This document shows positions 45,880-54,103 of a stretch of 64,000 nucleotides of DNA, piece after piece. Under the pieces are notes generated by a model. The model ran no database searches. It was not told where the DNA came from and saw only the letters and a program-made list of their open reading frames with translations. This stretch comes from Marispirochaeta sp. Its GTDB lineage: Bacteria > Spirochaetota > Spirochaetia > JC444 > Marispirochaetaceae. The stretch is from positions 372,001-436,000 of the forward strand of contig NZ_OY764209.1 in the NCBI RefSeq assembly GCF_963668165.1, read 5' to 3'. Every line of letters starts with the position of its first letter. The stretch's first letter is position 1. Made by a program: the position numbers and the translations under genes.

Positions 45880-46647
45880 ATGATCAGCGGACTTCGTAAA
45901 ATTCGTGAGATCTCGCAGAAGACAGACGCAGCGGCAGGAACACTGTACGGCTATACCAGTCAGTTCCTGCCCGGTGCACATCATCACATTCATATAGAAG
46001 AGTGTCACTATACCGGGACCAATAGAGCGACAGCCCTTGCTCAGGTACCTTTTCACCATCGCCCCGGAGAAGCAACACTAACCTACCTGTTATGCGGTTC
46101 ATTGAAATTCACAACGGCCACAGGAGATTCCGGGCAGATTTTACCGGGAGGCTGCCTCTGGATAAACAACGCCACTGGCAGTAATGTAGAGTTTGAATCC
46201 GCCACACCACCGATGCAGGAGTTTTGGTCGGTATATGTTTGCGCAAGAATTCCCGGAGGAATCGATCCGGTCCCGCCACTCAGCTGCGAAATTCAATCCG
46301 CAGACATCCCGGTTCACAGGGGAGAAGACGGGACGATTGTCAAAGTAGTTGCCGGAGAATATGAAGGTCTGCTTGGACCATTATATATGGAATCCGGAAC
46401 GGTGCTGTTTCTTGATATAAGCATTCCTCCGTTGACACCCTTTACTGTGGCAATTCCCCGGGAGTACAGGGTTCTTCTCTATTGCCTGGAGGGAAGCGGC
46501 CTGTACGATTATTCCTCCAGCCAGTTGATTCAGAGCTCGGAGCTTATCCGTTACGGCCGCGGCGAAGGGATATCCCTCAGCACCGAAACAGAGGAGGTCC
46601 GGCTGCTTCTTATCGGCGGGACACATACAGCATTGACAGAGCTCTGA
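45880..46647 (+). CDS. Pirin-family bicupin protein
   Basis: A 255-residue protein made of two cupin halves. The N-terminal half carries the pirin metal pattern: PFHHRPGEATLTYLLCGSLKFTTATG with the first ligands (His-x-His replaced by HHRPG and a following Glu) and GGCLWINNATGSNVEFES later. The C-terminal half contains a pirin C-like region (YEGLLGPLYMESGTVLFLDISIPPLTPFTVAIPREYRVLLYCLEGSG). Pirins are iron-binding cupins, some of which are quercetinases or modify pyruvate metabolism, but most have no known role. There is no clear ribosome site. The gene ends 24 bases before a frameshifted symporter gene. Confidence 0.75.
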   Translation: MISGLRKIREISQKTDAAAGTLYGYTSQFLPGAHHHIHIEECHYTGTNRATALAQVPFHHRPGEATLTYLLCGSLKFTTATGDSGQILPGGCLWINNATGSNVEFESATPPMQEFWSVYVCARIPGGIDPVPPLSCEIQSADIPVHRGEDGTIVKVVAGEYEGLLGPLYMESGTVLFLDISIPPLTPFTVAIPREYRVLLYCLEGSGLYDYSSSQLIQSSELIRYGRGEGISLSTETEEVRLLLIGGTHTALTEL

Positions 46648-46671
46648 AAGAGAGGCTACAAAGAGAGAACC

Positions 46672-47671
46672 ATGCCCACAGGAATAAACACCACACTGCA
46701 TATACTCCGCAAAAACTGGTTTATAGTCGCCATTTTAGCAAGTTTCGCCCTGGGGCTCTATCTGCCCCAGGCAGAAGATCTTCTTAACCCCGGGGGAAAA
46801 AGCAAACCGATCCTTATATTCACCCTGCTCTTTCTTTCCGGTATTTCGATTCCCACCGAACGGATAATCAGGGATCTCAAAGACTTCCGGCTGCACCTCT
46901 TTATTCAGGGAATCATCTTTCTGCTCTATCCGCTCCTGACCTGGCTTCTTCTGCTCCCCCTGGGGCCCTTGATGGATCCTTCGATCAGGATCGGGATACT
47001 CGCCCTCTCCTGCCTGCCGTCGACTATTTCCAGCTGCATCTTTTTTACCCAGGTGTCTGGCGGAAATACAACAGCCGCGGTTTTTAACGCCGCGGTCTCC
47101 AACATTGCTGCGGTTGTATTAACTCCCCCTGCTCTTTGCTTTTCTAATTCCAAGTGGGGAGACCGCTTCAGCGGCAGTATCTCCGGCTGAAGTCTACGGT
47201 TCTCTGGTAAAAACGATTATAGTCCCCATCCTTATCGGACAAAGCGCCAGGTATCCCCTGCGAAAGAATATGGACAGCTTCAAGGGGACCATCGGTAACG
47301 GAAGCAACCTGATAATCTTTCTTCTGGTCTACTTTGCAGTTGCCCGTTCATCAAGGGCGATAATCGAGGCGGCAAGTTTTACGCTCTTTGCCGGTCCCGT
47401 GGTTTTTCTTTCAATCCTGAATGTGCTGGTGCTGCTCCTGATTAATTTTCTCGGCCGTGGAACAGGACTGGACCGGCGCGACCGGATTACCGCCCTGTTC
47501 GTCGGCTCCCATAAAACCCTGGCCCTCGGGCTGCCCCTGACGGCTGCGGTTTTCGGCGGCGATCCGGAACACTACGCCTTTGTTATTCTGCCGCTGATCT
47601 TTTATTATCATATTCAGCTGATTTCTTCCGGGGTCTTACGGGTGCATATTTTTCAGAGAGCTTCCTTGTAA
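46672..47671 (+). pseudogene. Bile acid:sodium symporter-like gene with a frameshift
   Basis: The first frame (46672-47190) gives five or so membrane segments typical of the SBF-like (YfeH-type) family, ending prematurely after LTPPALCFSNSKWGD. The second frame (visible from about 47130 to 47671) continues with LFAFLIPSGETASAAVSPAEVYGSLVKTIIVPILIGQ and more membrane segments to the C-terminus, including the GSHKTLALGLPL motif. Removing one C from the C5 run at 47125-47129 joins them as LTPLLFAFLIPSG, giving about 330 residues, the family length. The gene is therefore probably broken by a one-base insertion, or this is a base-calling error. Confidence 0.83.
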
Positions 47672-48243
47672 ATAGCCACAATATCGTCGTAGCCGATCTC
47701 CATCTTACAGCACTCCAGGGTCCTGCGGGTGGTATTGAGTACCGAATCGGCAATCGCCGGAATCATGGATTCCACTATTCCAGGGTCCTTCAGACGTATT
47801 TCGAGCCCCAGAGGACGGATAAACTCCCGCAGCCGGTCGGCGGCGGCTTCTGCCAGCGCCTCTTCGCTTTCTGCGCCGTCGCTGCCGCCAAGGATTCGGG
47901 CCACCCGGGCATAGCGGGGAATGTCCGACTGCCAGGTATACTTCATGCAGGAATGGTAGACTGCACAGAGGCTTTTGCCGTGTACCGCATCCACATAGCC
48001 CCCGGCAGGCTGCCCCAGTCCGTGAATCCCCACGCAGATGGCATTGTCCAGGGCGATTCCTCCCAGGGTACCGGCCCAGGCCATGGTTGCCCTGGCCTCA
48101 AGGTCAGAGCCGTCCGCATAAACCCGGGGAAGAGTCTCCCGCACCAGCCTCATTGCCTCGAGGGCTGCCATGTCGGAGAAACGGGTGGCCTTGTTGGAGA
48201 GATAGCCCTCCATGGCGTGGAAGAAAACATCGATCCCGGTATC
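47653..48243 (-). pseudogene. 3' half of an iron-containing alcohol dehydrogenase gene
   Basis: From about residue DTGIDVFFHAMEGYLSN onward the frame encodes the C-terminal 190 residues of a group III iron-dependent alcohol dehydrogenase. The later metal-ligand region is present (NAICVGIHGLGQPAGGYVDAVHGKSLCAVYHSCMKY with the two conserved His), and the end is normal. The NAD-binding half with the GGGS motif is missing. Upstream the frame runs into sequence that in another frame encodes the start of an aldehyde:ferredoxin oxidoreductase, so this is a fusion remnant created by a deletion. It cannot be a working dehydrogenase. Confidence 0.85.
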
Positions 48244-48511
48244 CGCTGTTACTCTCCTTGATACCCCCGGTAAGGGGGCTCTTTGCCCCGACGGACAAGC
48301 GGTTACAGCTTGACATAATGATGCCCGCAAGATACCCGGGGGCAATAACAAAGGTGTTCGCGCTGCTCAGGGGATGGCAGAGAGGATCCAGCTCTGCAGA
48401 CAGAATGCTGGAAGTAAGGCCCCGTCCTCCCAGATGCTGGTATTCTTCGGGCATGGGCAGATCTTTAACAGTTTTTGATGATAGATCGATCTCGATGATT
48501 TTTCGTTCCAT
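48242..48511 (-). pseudogene. 5' end of an aldehyde:ferredoxin oxidoreductase gene
   Basis: Starting at the ATG at 48511 (GGAG eight bases before it), 90 residues read as the N-terminus of a tungsten-dependent aldehyde:ferredoxin oxidoreductase: RKIIEIDLSSKTVKDLP, LGGRGLTSSIL, NTFVIAPGYLAG and the pterin-binding SCNRLSVGAKSPLTGGIKESNSG. The family has about 600 residues. At NSG the sequence changes frame and becomes an alcohol dehydrogenase C-terminus. About 85 percent of the gene is lost. The MoaD-like and MoeB/ThiF-like genes just upstream, which in other genomes serve pterin cofactor synthesis for such enzymes, remain intact. Confidence 0.87.
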
Positions 48512-48632
48512 GGCTCTACTCCGGAATGGTTTTGCAGGGATCAAGAATAAACTGGTAATTGGTTCTCCAATCTCCAGTTATCTGCTACCATGGGTACAGC
48601 ATCATCACCGGATGTCAAGGATATAGTATCGC

Positions 48633-48902
48633 CTATCCCCCGAGGATCAAGGGAACAATCGTCAAGACATCATTGTCCTGAAGCTCTTCCCCGGATTTAA
48701 GCAGTTCCTCCAGGTTCTGGCCCTCCCGCAGGATGATATAGGGGATTCTATCGGAAACATACTCACTAACAGTGCGGTACAGTCGTTCATAATCGCCGCC
48801 GTCCCCGTAAAAAGGAACATCCACAATTGCGCTTCGCTTTTTCGTGATCATGCGAAAAGCCCCGGAGAAAATAAGTTCAAATCTCTTGTGTGCCGTCTTC
48901 AT
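48633..48902 (-). CDS. MoaD/ThiS-like ubiquitin-fold sulfur carrier
   Basis: An 89-residue protein of the beta-grasp sulfur-carrier type. It ends in LTIVPLILGG, the double-glycine tail that is adenylated and thiocarboxylated. The preceding VPFYGDGGDYERL and LEELLKSGEELQDNDVL fit the MoaD fold. The start overlaps the stop of the upstream ThiF/MoeB-like gene as ATGA, so the pair is translationally coupled: the neighbour would activate this tail. In AOR operons of anaerobes such pairs are thought to make the tungstopterin cofactor. The AOR gene here is destroyed, so the pair may now be without a local client. Confidence 0.85.
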   Translation of the reverse strand: MKTAHKRFELIFSGAFRMITKKRSAIVDVPFYGDGGDYERLYRTVSEYVSDRIPYIILREGQNLEELLKSGEELQDNDVLTIVPLILGG

Positions 48903-49672
48903 AATTTAACCCGGGGCTCGTTCCCGCCGCAGACCCGGCAGTCCGGGCGCCGGGCAATATCAACTGTTTCGAGGTTTACACTCAGCAGATCAACCAGCAG
49001 CAGCTTCCCTTCGCTGCCGCAGGGGGAAATCCTTCCCAGAAGCTTTAAGGCTTCCACCGCCTGCAGGCTTCCCAGGACCCCTGCCACCGGGCCGCTTACA
49101 GGGGGCGGCCCCTCCTTTTTTAATTCACTCTCCGGCAGGAAACAGGCCAGGCAGGGGGTATCCGGCGGATTGATGAGCATAAGTTCTCCATAGAACTCCC
49201 GGATGCCCGCATGGAGCAGAGGAACACCGGCATCCCAGCAGTAGCGGTTCAACATCAGCCGGGATTCCAGGTTATCCAGGCAGTCGAGGATCATATCGCA
49301 GCCGGAGAAAACCTCCGTGATGTTGTCATCAGTTATGCGGCCTTGGAAGGTCTCGATCCTTATCTCGGGATTAAGAGCCGAAAGCCGCTCTTTAGCCTGC
49401 ACGGTTTTTTCGGCGCCTATATCGCCGGTGGTATAGAGAATCTGACGATTCAGATTGGAAATATCTACCTGGTGGGAGTCACAAATTGTGATGGCACCAA
49501 TCCCCGCGGCGGTCAGATACAGCGCTGCAGGGGAACCCAGTCCGCCGGCTCCGGCGATTCCAATATGGGATTCGGCAATCCTGTCCTGGGCTTCAGCCCC
49601 CCAGCCGGGAATGCTCAACTGCCGGGAATATCGTTCCCCTGAGATATCGCTGTTGTATTTGGTATTAATCAT
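48899..49672 (-). CDS. MoeB/ThiF-family adenylyltransferase
   Basis: About 257 residues from ATG 49672 (MINTKYNSDISGERYSRQL); the open frame extends 55 codons further, but that part has no similarity. The nucleotide loop is IGIAGAGGLGSPAALYLTAAG, then DSHQVDISNLNRQILYTTGDIGAEKTVQA with the conserved Asp and Arg, and zinc cysteine pairs (CLAC and CRVCGG). It should adenylate the C-terminal Gly of the MoaD-like protein encoded downstream. Part of the ruined AOR cluster. The ribosome site is poor, so the start is not certain. Confidence 0.9.
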   Translation of the reverse strand: MINTKYNSDISGERYSRQLSIPGWGAEAQDRIAESHIGIAGAGGLGSPAALYLTAAGIGAITICDSHQVDISNLNRQILYTTGDIGAEKTVQAKERLSALNPEIRIETFQGRITDDNITEVFSGCDMILDCLDNLESRLMLNRYCWDAGVPLLHAGIREFYGELMLINPPDTPCLACFLPESELKKEGPPPVSGPVAGVLGSLQAVEALKLLGRISPCGSEGKLLLVDLLSVNLETVDIARRPDCRVCGGNEPRVKL

Positions 49673-49831
49673 AAAAATGTACCCGTTGAGTCTATAATAG
49701 TTGTACAATATCCTGCTGTCAAACTGAAATTGCACCCAATATTCCATTATCCTTCTGAATATGACTATCATGATTATGATTTTGTATGATATTATCCTGA
49801 TGAACCACACCAATACCAAAGGCGGAAGATT

Positions 49832-50974
49832 ATGCACATAACCAAGGTAGAAGCTTTCCCCATCGCCTTTCCCCTGGATGTTCCCGCCCGGGACGCCACC
49901 GGCGTATGGGACAGCTGGAACACAGTAATCGTAAAAATAACTGCATCCGACGGAACTTCAGGCTACGGAGAGATCGGCCCCATCCACGGCGGTGGTATCC
50001 CGATTTTCACGGCCATGGTGGACCATAAGCTCAAGCACATCATCATGGGGGAGGACCCCTTTAACCGTGAAGGCCTCTACGAAAAGATGCTCGGCCGCGG
50101 TACCGGCGCCTACGCCCTGGGGCAGAAGGGCGCGATTGTAACCGCGGTAGCCGGAATCGATATAGCCCTCTGGGATCTGACAGGGAAGATCCTCAAAACC
50201 CCGGTCTGCAACCTTCTGGGCGGCAGAGCATATGACAAGTTACCAGCCTACGCCTCCGGATTCTTCGGTAAGGAGGGACGAGCCCTCACACCCGCGGAAT
50301 GCGGGGACGAGGCAAAGAGCTACGCTGACCAGGGATTCAAGGGAGTCAAGATGAAGGTCGGCTTCGGCAGGCGTGAGGACCTGGAGAACCTGGAAGCTGT
50401 CCGCAAAGCCCTGGGTCCCGACCTGGGGATTATGATAGACGCCAATCAGAGCTACACCTGCCACGAGGTGCTCAAGATTGCCGACGAACTGGCGGCTTTT
50501 GACCTTACATTTCTGGAGGAACCCCTGCCTATCAACGACCTGGACGGCATGGCGGCCCTGGTGCAGAACGTAGCAACCCCCATCGCGGCGGGAGAAAACT
50601 ACTATACCCGCTACGAGTTCCGGGATGTAATCGCCAAACGGGCGGTAAATATCATTCAGCCCGATATAATCCACGCAGGCGGTATAACTGAGACCAAGAA
50701 GATCGCCTCCATGGCCAGCGCGGCAAATATTCCCCTGGCACCCCATATTCACGCCACCGTGGGCGTTCCGGCGAGCATTCATCTGCTGGCATCCTGCGAA
50801 AACTCTATTGCAGCGGAATACATTACATCCGGCGGTTCCTACAAGCTGCGGCGGGAACTCTACGGCGACTGCTGTATAGCCAAAGAGGGCTATGTTCCGG
50901 TCCCGGAAGAACCGGGCCTTGGGATGCGGATAAACGAGGAGATTTTTGAGAAATACAGACCGAAAGGTATGTGA
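49832..50974 (+). CDS. Mandelate racemase/muconate lactonizing enzyme family protein (enolase superfamily)
   Basis: A 380-residue enolase-superfamily enzyme, full length. The catalytic set is of the mandelate racemase type: Lys173-x-Lys175 (KMK), metal ligands Asp203 (IDAN), Glu229 (LEEP) and Glu255 (AGENYY), and an Asp278/His305 dyad (QPDIIHAGG, APHIHATVG). It should remove a proton next to a carboxylate, as in sugar-acid dehydratases or racemases. Which acid it uses cannot be said. It stands alone, divergent from the ThiF-like gene. A 148-bp inverted-repeat element follows eight bases after its stop. Confidence 0.9.
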   Translation: MHITKVEAFPIAFPLDVPARDATGVWDSWNTVIVKITASDGTSGYGEIGPIHGGGIPIFTAMVDHKLKHIIMGEDPFNREGLYEKMLGRGTGAYALGQKGAIVTAVAGIDIALWDLTGKILKTPVCNLLGGRAYDKLPAYASGFFGKEGRALTPAECGDEAKSYADQGFKGVKMKVGFGRREDLENLEAVRKALGPDLGIMIDANQSYTCHEVLKIADELAAFDLTFLEEPLPINDLDGMAALVQNVATPIAAGENYYTRYEFRDVIAKRAVNIIQPDIIHAGGITETKKIASMASAANIPLAPHIHATVGVPASIHLLASCENSIAAEYITSGGSYKLRRELYGDCCIAKEGYVPVPEEPGLGMRINEEIFEKYRPKGM

Positions 50975-50982
50975 GAATCAAG

Positions 50983-51130
50983 TAGTGTTCAGAATCGTGG
51001 GGATGAGCTTACGGTAAACCTTTGAGCATCCGGGAATTACATGTACATCTGATATCATCTTGGGAATTTATCCAGTTTCCCGGTATTTTCGCAGGTTGAA
51101 GACTATCTATCCCCACGGTTCTGAACACTA
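50983..51130. mobile_element. MITE-like element with 22-bp terminal inverted repeats and TA ends
   Basis: The ends 50983-51004 and 51109-51130 are inverted copies matching at 21 of 22 bases, beginning TAGTGTTCAGAA and ending in its complement. If the outer TA is a target duplication, the element proper is 144 bases with GTGTTCAG ends, which fits the TA target habit of IS630/mariner-type transposons. The 100 bases inside have no open frame of note. It lies in a spacer between two genes. Confidence 0.7.
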
Positions 51131-51144
51131 TAAAAACATACTAT

Positions 51145-51180
51145 AGGCTGTCCGAGATTCCCCACAGACAGCCTCTATTA
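51145..51180. terminator. Hairpin near the end of a flavoprotein gene
   Basis: Perfect 8-base arms AGGCTGTC and GACAGCCT around a 14-base loop, followed by CTATTATACT. It may end plus-strand transcripts from the enolase-family gene; on the minus strand the tail is not T-rich. Confidence 0.45.
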
Positions 51181-51237
51181 TACTATCGCACTCTTTTCCT
51201 TCTATCAGGCGAAACTGCGTATAAAGAAAGTACAAAA

Positions 51238-52788
51238 CTATTTGCCCAAATATTTCACCGCATCCTGAGCGGCGAAGCGTCCGGAATTAACCGCCCAGCC
51301 CTGACAGGAACCGGCACAGATAACTACATCGTAGGAGTCGCCATAGAGACCGCCGGCATCGGTTCCGGTAGCATAGAGACCGGGAATGGCCGTATCTTCC
51401 TCTGTCAGCACCTGAGCATGCTCGTTAACCTTAAGCCCGCCGACAGTGGTAAAGTATCCTACAGCCAGCTCGAAAGAGTACCAGGGACCGGATGTCATGC
51501 CCTGCAGATATTCAGCCTTCTTGCCGAAACCTTCATCTGCACCCTTTTCGCAGTAAGTGTTGTAGGCCGCCATGGTCGCTTTGAGGGTTTCCGCATCCAC
51601 ATCGATTCTGGAGGAGAGTTCATCCAGAGTATCGGCAATCTGTATTCCCTCGTTTCCTTTCGCAAGCTGTTCATCGATCTGATCATAGAGCTCGGTTAAC
51701 CTGGTTCCGGTCAAGGTATACCCCCCGGTACCAAGAATACAGCCTTCCTCCACAAAGTAGTCGAGACTTGCCTTATTCAGGATACTGAAAACCCTTCGCT
51801 GGTTTTTGATGGCATTACCGGAAAAGGAGAAGTTCAGACCGGCAATACTTTCGTCGGCAAAACGTTTTCCATCCTGGTTTACCCATACCATGGTGGGCTG
51901 AAAAGCAGAGGCGGTATAGAGATGGTTTCCGTAGGGTATGCCTTTGAGGTTCCCTCCGTAGAACACGGCAGTTCCAAGATAGAAGGTGTCGGCACCGGCG
52001 CTGAGTCCCATCTTGATTCCGTCTCCGGTTCTTCCGGGCATACCGATTTGTATGCTGTTTTCCGGGGTAACACCGACATGCTCTTCCATCATCTCAGGAT
52101 TATCTGAATAACCGCCGGTGGCAAGAATAACAACAGGAGCTTCGATGCTGATATTCTCGCCATCCTTATTCTCTGCAATAAGGCCTTTTACCCTGCCGTC
52201 TTCCATGACAAGCTCTTTACCGGGGGTTTCCAGCATAAGGTTTACACCGGCAGCGAGAGCAGCTTTATGCATGGAATTGATGTATCCCTCGCCCATTCCT
52301 TCAAAGAGATGCCATGTCTGGACAGAATCCCCCATAAAGGAGACTTCCGTAAACTCAACACCCAGGTCTTCCAGCCAATCGATGGTTCCAGCTGATGCTT
52401 TAAAAAACTTTTGCAGAATAATGCTGTTGGAAAGCCAATGGTTATACTCCTGTACCCTGCGCAACAGATCGACCTGGTCAATATCGACCCCTGCTTCCTT
52501 CTGGTAGTGGGAACCAACAGCGAACATGCCCTCGGTCATGATGGTTGTTCCGCCGGGATAGCTGTTCTTTTCCAAGAGGATAACATCAAGACCGAGCTGA
52601 GAGGCCTGAATAGCTGCAGTGAGTCCGGCGCCGCCGGCTCCGACAACAACCACATCGGCTGTGATATTCGGGTTACCAAGGCTTGCAGCTTCTCCAGCCT
52701 CCCGCCCCTGAGAGCACGAAGCTATCAGCACAACACTGACAAGAAACGCCATTACGAAGGCGGTCCTTTTGCATACGATCTTCTTCAT
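51238..52788 (-). CDS. Secreted FAD-dependent fumarate-reductase-like lipoprotein
   Basis: A 516-residue flavoprotein. A signal peptide with lipobox (VVLIASCS) makes it a probable lipoprotein outside the cytoplasmic membrane. The FAD_binding_2 domain starts ADVVVVGAGGAGLTAAIQASQLGLDVILLEKNSYPGGTT near residue 45 and ends with AIPGLYATGTDAGGLYGDSYDVVICAGSCQGWAVNSGR. There is no haem CxxCH motif and no FMN-binding domain, so electrons must come from a separate carrier. The family reduces alkenes such as fumarate, urocanate or acrylates; the substrate is unknown. The divergent LysR gene shares its promoter region, which contains tandem inverted repeats. Confidence 0.88.
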   Translation of the reverse strand: MKKIVCKRTAFVMAFLVSVVLIASCSQGREAGEAASLGNPNITADVVVVGAGGAGLTAAIQASQLGLDVILLEKNSYPGGTTIMTEGMFAVGSHYQKEAGVDIDQVDLLRRVQEYNHWLSNSIILQKFFKASAGTIDWLEDLGVEFTEVSFMGDSVQTWHLFEGMGEGYINSMHKAALAAGVNLMLETPGKELVMEDGRVKGLIAENKDGENISIEAPVVILATGGYSDNPEMMEEHVGVTPENSIQIGMPGRTGDGIKMGLSAGADTFYLGTAVFYGGNLKGIPYGNHLYTASAFQPTMVWVNQDGKRFADESIAGLNFSFSGNAIKNQRRVFSILNKASLDYFVEEGCILGTGGYTLTGTRLTELYDQIDEQLAKGNEGIQIADTLDELSSRIDVDAETLKATMAAYNTYCEKGADEGFGKKAEYLQGMTSGPWYSFELAVGYFTTVGGLKVNEHAQVLTEEDTAIPGLYATGTDAGGLYGDSYDVVICAGSCQGWAVNSGRFAAQDAVKYLGK

Positions 52789-52879
52789 TTGTTTATTCTC
52801 CTTCCTTATCGATATTTAAATACCGATAAAGATTGTTCTGAATACAGGTATATCAGGTCAGGGCACAAATGAAAAATTA

Positions 52880-52916
52880 ATTATTCCGCTTGAATAATCG
52901 GAAGAACCGATTATTC
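52880..52916. promoter_or_regulatory. Tandem inverted repeats, LysR operator candidate
   Basis: ATTATTC-N5-GAATAAT (52880-52898) overlaps GAATAATCGG-N5-CCGATTATTC (52892-52916), both perfect. The first contains the T-N11-A pattern of LysR boxes (52884 to 52896). They lie just upstream of the lysR promoter, between the two divergent genes. Confidence 0.7.
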
Positions 52917-52918
52917 CA

Positions 52919-52947
52919 TTGACCTGCCCCCAGTACACAGTTAATAT
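52919..52947 (+). promoter_or_regulatory. Promoter of the LysR gene
   Basis: TTGACC (52919-52924) and TAATAT (52942-52947) are spaced by 17 bases. The start of transcription would lie about 27 bases before the ATG at 52982. Confidence 0.6.
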
Positions 52948-52981
52948 TGATAAATAATTATCGACTACAGGAGAGTCCTGC

Positions 52982-53866
52982 ATGGATATTCACCGAATGA
53001 AGTGCTTTCTGAGATTAGCGGAAGAGCTTCATTTTTCCCGGGCAGCAGAGAAAGAATGCATGGCTCAATCCACCATGAGCCAGCAGATACATAATCTTGA
53101 AGATGAGCTGGATGCCCGGCTGTTTATCAGAAACAACCGGAGCGTGCAGCTTACTCCCGCGGGGGAATACCTAAAGCAGGAGTTTTCCAGGCTCCTTGAA
53201 AATTATGAGGCAGCCAAACACGAAGTCCGCCGTATCGCCGGGCAGGCAAAAAACATGCTTTCCATAGGATATCACGGTCCCTTTAACTGGATGTTCTTTC
53301 AGTCCATTTTTCAGAAATTCAAATCAACCTATCCTGAGATTGAACTGTCGCTTATGATGGAGAACTGGGGAGATATTCCGGCCAAACTGATGTCCGAGGA
53401 GATCGATGTGGGATTCCTCGAAGTCGCTGAGGTGGAGGAGAATAAACAGATAGAAAGTTGTTATCTCTATCGGGACTATACCTGTTTTGCACTGCATAAG
53501 TCTCATCCTCTGGCCGGTAAACAGATTCTACGGGAAAAAGATGTGAAAAACGAGCATATTGTAATGGTCGATACATCAATCGGGCGAAAGAGCATGGAGT
53601 TATGTCATAAGCGTCTGATTCAAAGCGGTATCGACATCCGCAAGGGGACATTAATGAAAAAGTTCGAGAGCTGCATGGCAATGGCCTCCACCGGGGTAGC
53701 GATAGTACCAATGCCGCGCTCTTTTAAGCAGGAGAATCAGAATGAGATTGTCTATATCGACTATGACAGTACCGAAACCTATGTGGATATCTGCATGGCG
53801 TGGCTGAAGGAGAATACGAATTCAACTATCGCGGCATTTATCGAATATATAAAAAACAATCTATAG
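52982..53866 (+). CDS. LysR-family transcriptional regulator
   Basis: A 294-residue LysR protein, normal length. The N-terminal winged helix is MDIHRMKCFLRLAEELHFSRAAEKECMAQSTMSQQIHNLEDELDARLFIRNNRSVQLTPAGEYL. The C-terminal 200 residues form the effector domain (LSIGYHGPFNWMFFQSIFQKFKSTYPEIELSLMMENWGDIPAKLMSEEIDVGFL). AGGAG precedes the ATG. It is divergent from the secreted flavoprotein gene and, by the usual LysR arrangement, should activate it in response to a ligand, perhaps the acceptor molecule. Confidence 0.93.
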   Translation: MDIHRMKCFLRLAEELHFSRAAEKECMAQSTMSQQIHNLEDELDARLFIRNNRSVQLTPAGEYLKQEFSRLLENYEAAKHEVRRIAGQAKNMLSIGYHGPFNWMFFQSIFQKFKSTYPEIELSLMMENWGDIPAKLMSEEIDVGFLEVAEVEENKQIESCYLYRDYTCFALHKSHPLAGKQILREKDVKNEHIVMVDTSIGRKSMELCHKRLIQSGIDIRKGTLMKKFESCMAMASTGVAIVPMPRSFKQENQNEIVYIDYDSTETYVDICMAWLKENTNSTIAAFIEYIKNNL

Positions 53867-53887
53867 CGAAGGGAATCCTCTCCGGTC

Positions 53888-53904
53888 GTCGTCATCGTGA
53901 CGAC
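53888..53904. promoter_or_regulatory. Small hairpin after the LysR gene
   Basis: GTCGTCA-TCG-TGACGAC, a perfect 7-base stem with a three-base loop, 21 bases after the LysR stop. No T run follows. It may mark the left edge of the inserted island. Confidence 0.35.
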
Positions 53905-54103
53905 TCTACACGAGCCGCCGCGTTCGCTGGCGCGCGGCATCCTCCAGCTCTTAAATATTCTCGAAAACAAACAGCTGTATATGGCAGAAACTATAATAAT
54001 ACCAACATTGGAAGATTCACTCTTCCTGATGGCAATGCAATTCTTGATCTTAAGAAGACCACCTATTTACAGGAGATAGAAAGTCAGCTTTGAGTGATCT
54101 GTT
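53905..54103 (+). other. Gap before the DUF4411 gene, possible antitoxin remnant
   Basis: No certain gene. From about 53980 to the stop at 54091-54093 one frame reads YGRNYNNTNIGRFTLPDGNAILDLKKTTYLQEIESQL, which looks like the C-terminus of a real protein and ends ten bases before the DUF4411 start. Genes of the DUF4411 family are often preceded by a regulator-type partner, so this may be its truncated 3' end. I cannot name it. Confidence 0.35.

Noticed and set aside
51001..51110. Inside of the 148-bp element as a small RNA gene
   Set aside because: A promoter or conserved RNA fold could not be recognised; the terminal repeats explain the structure better.
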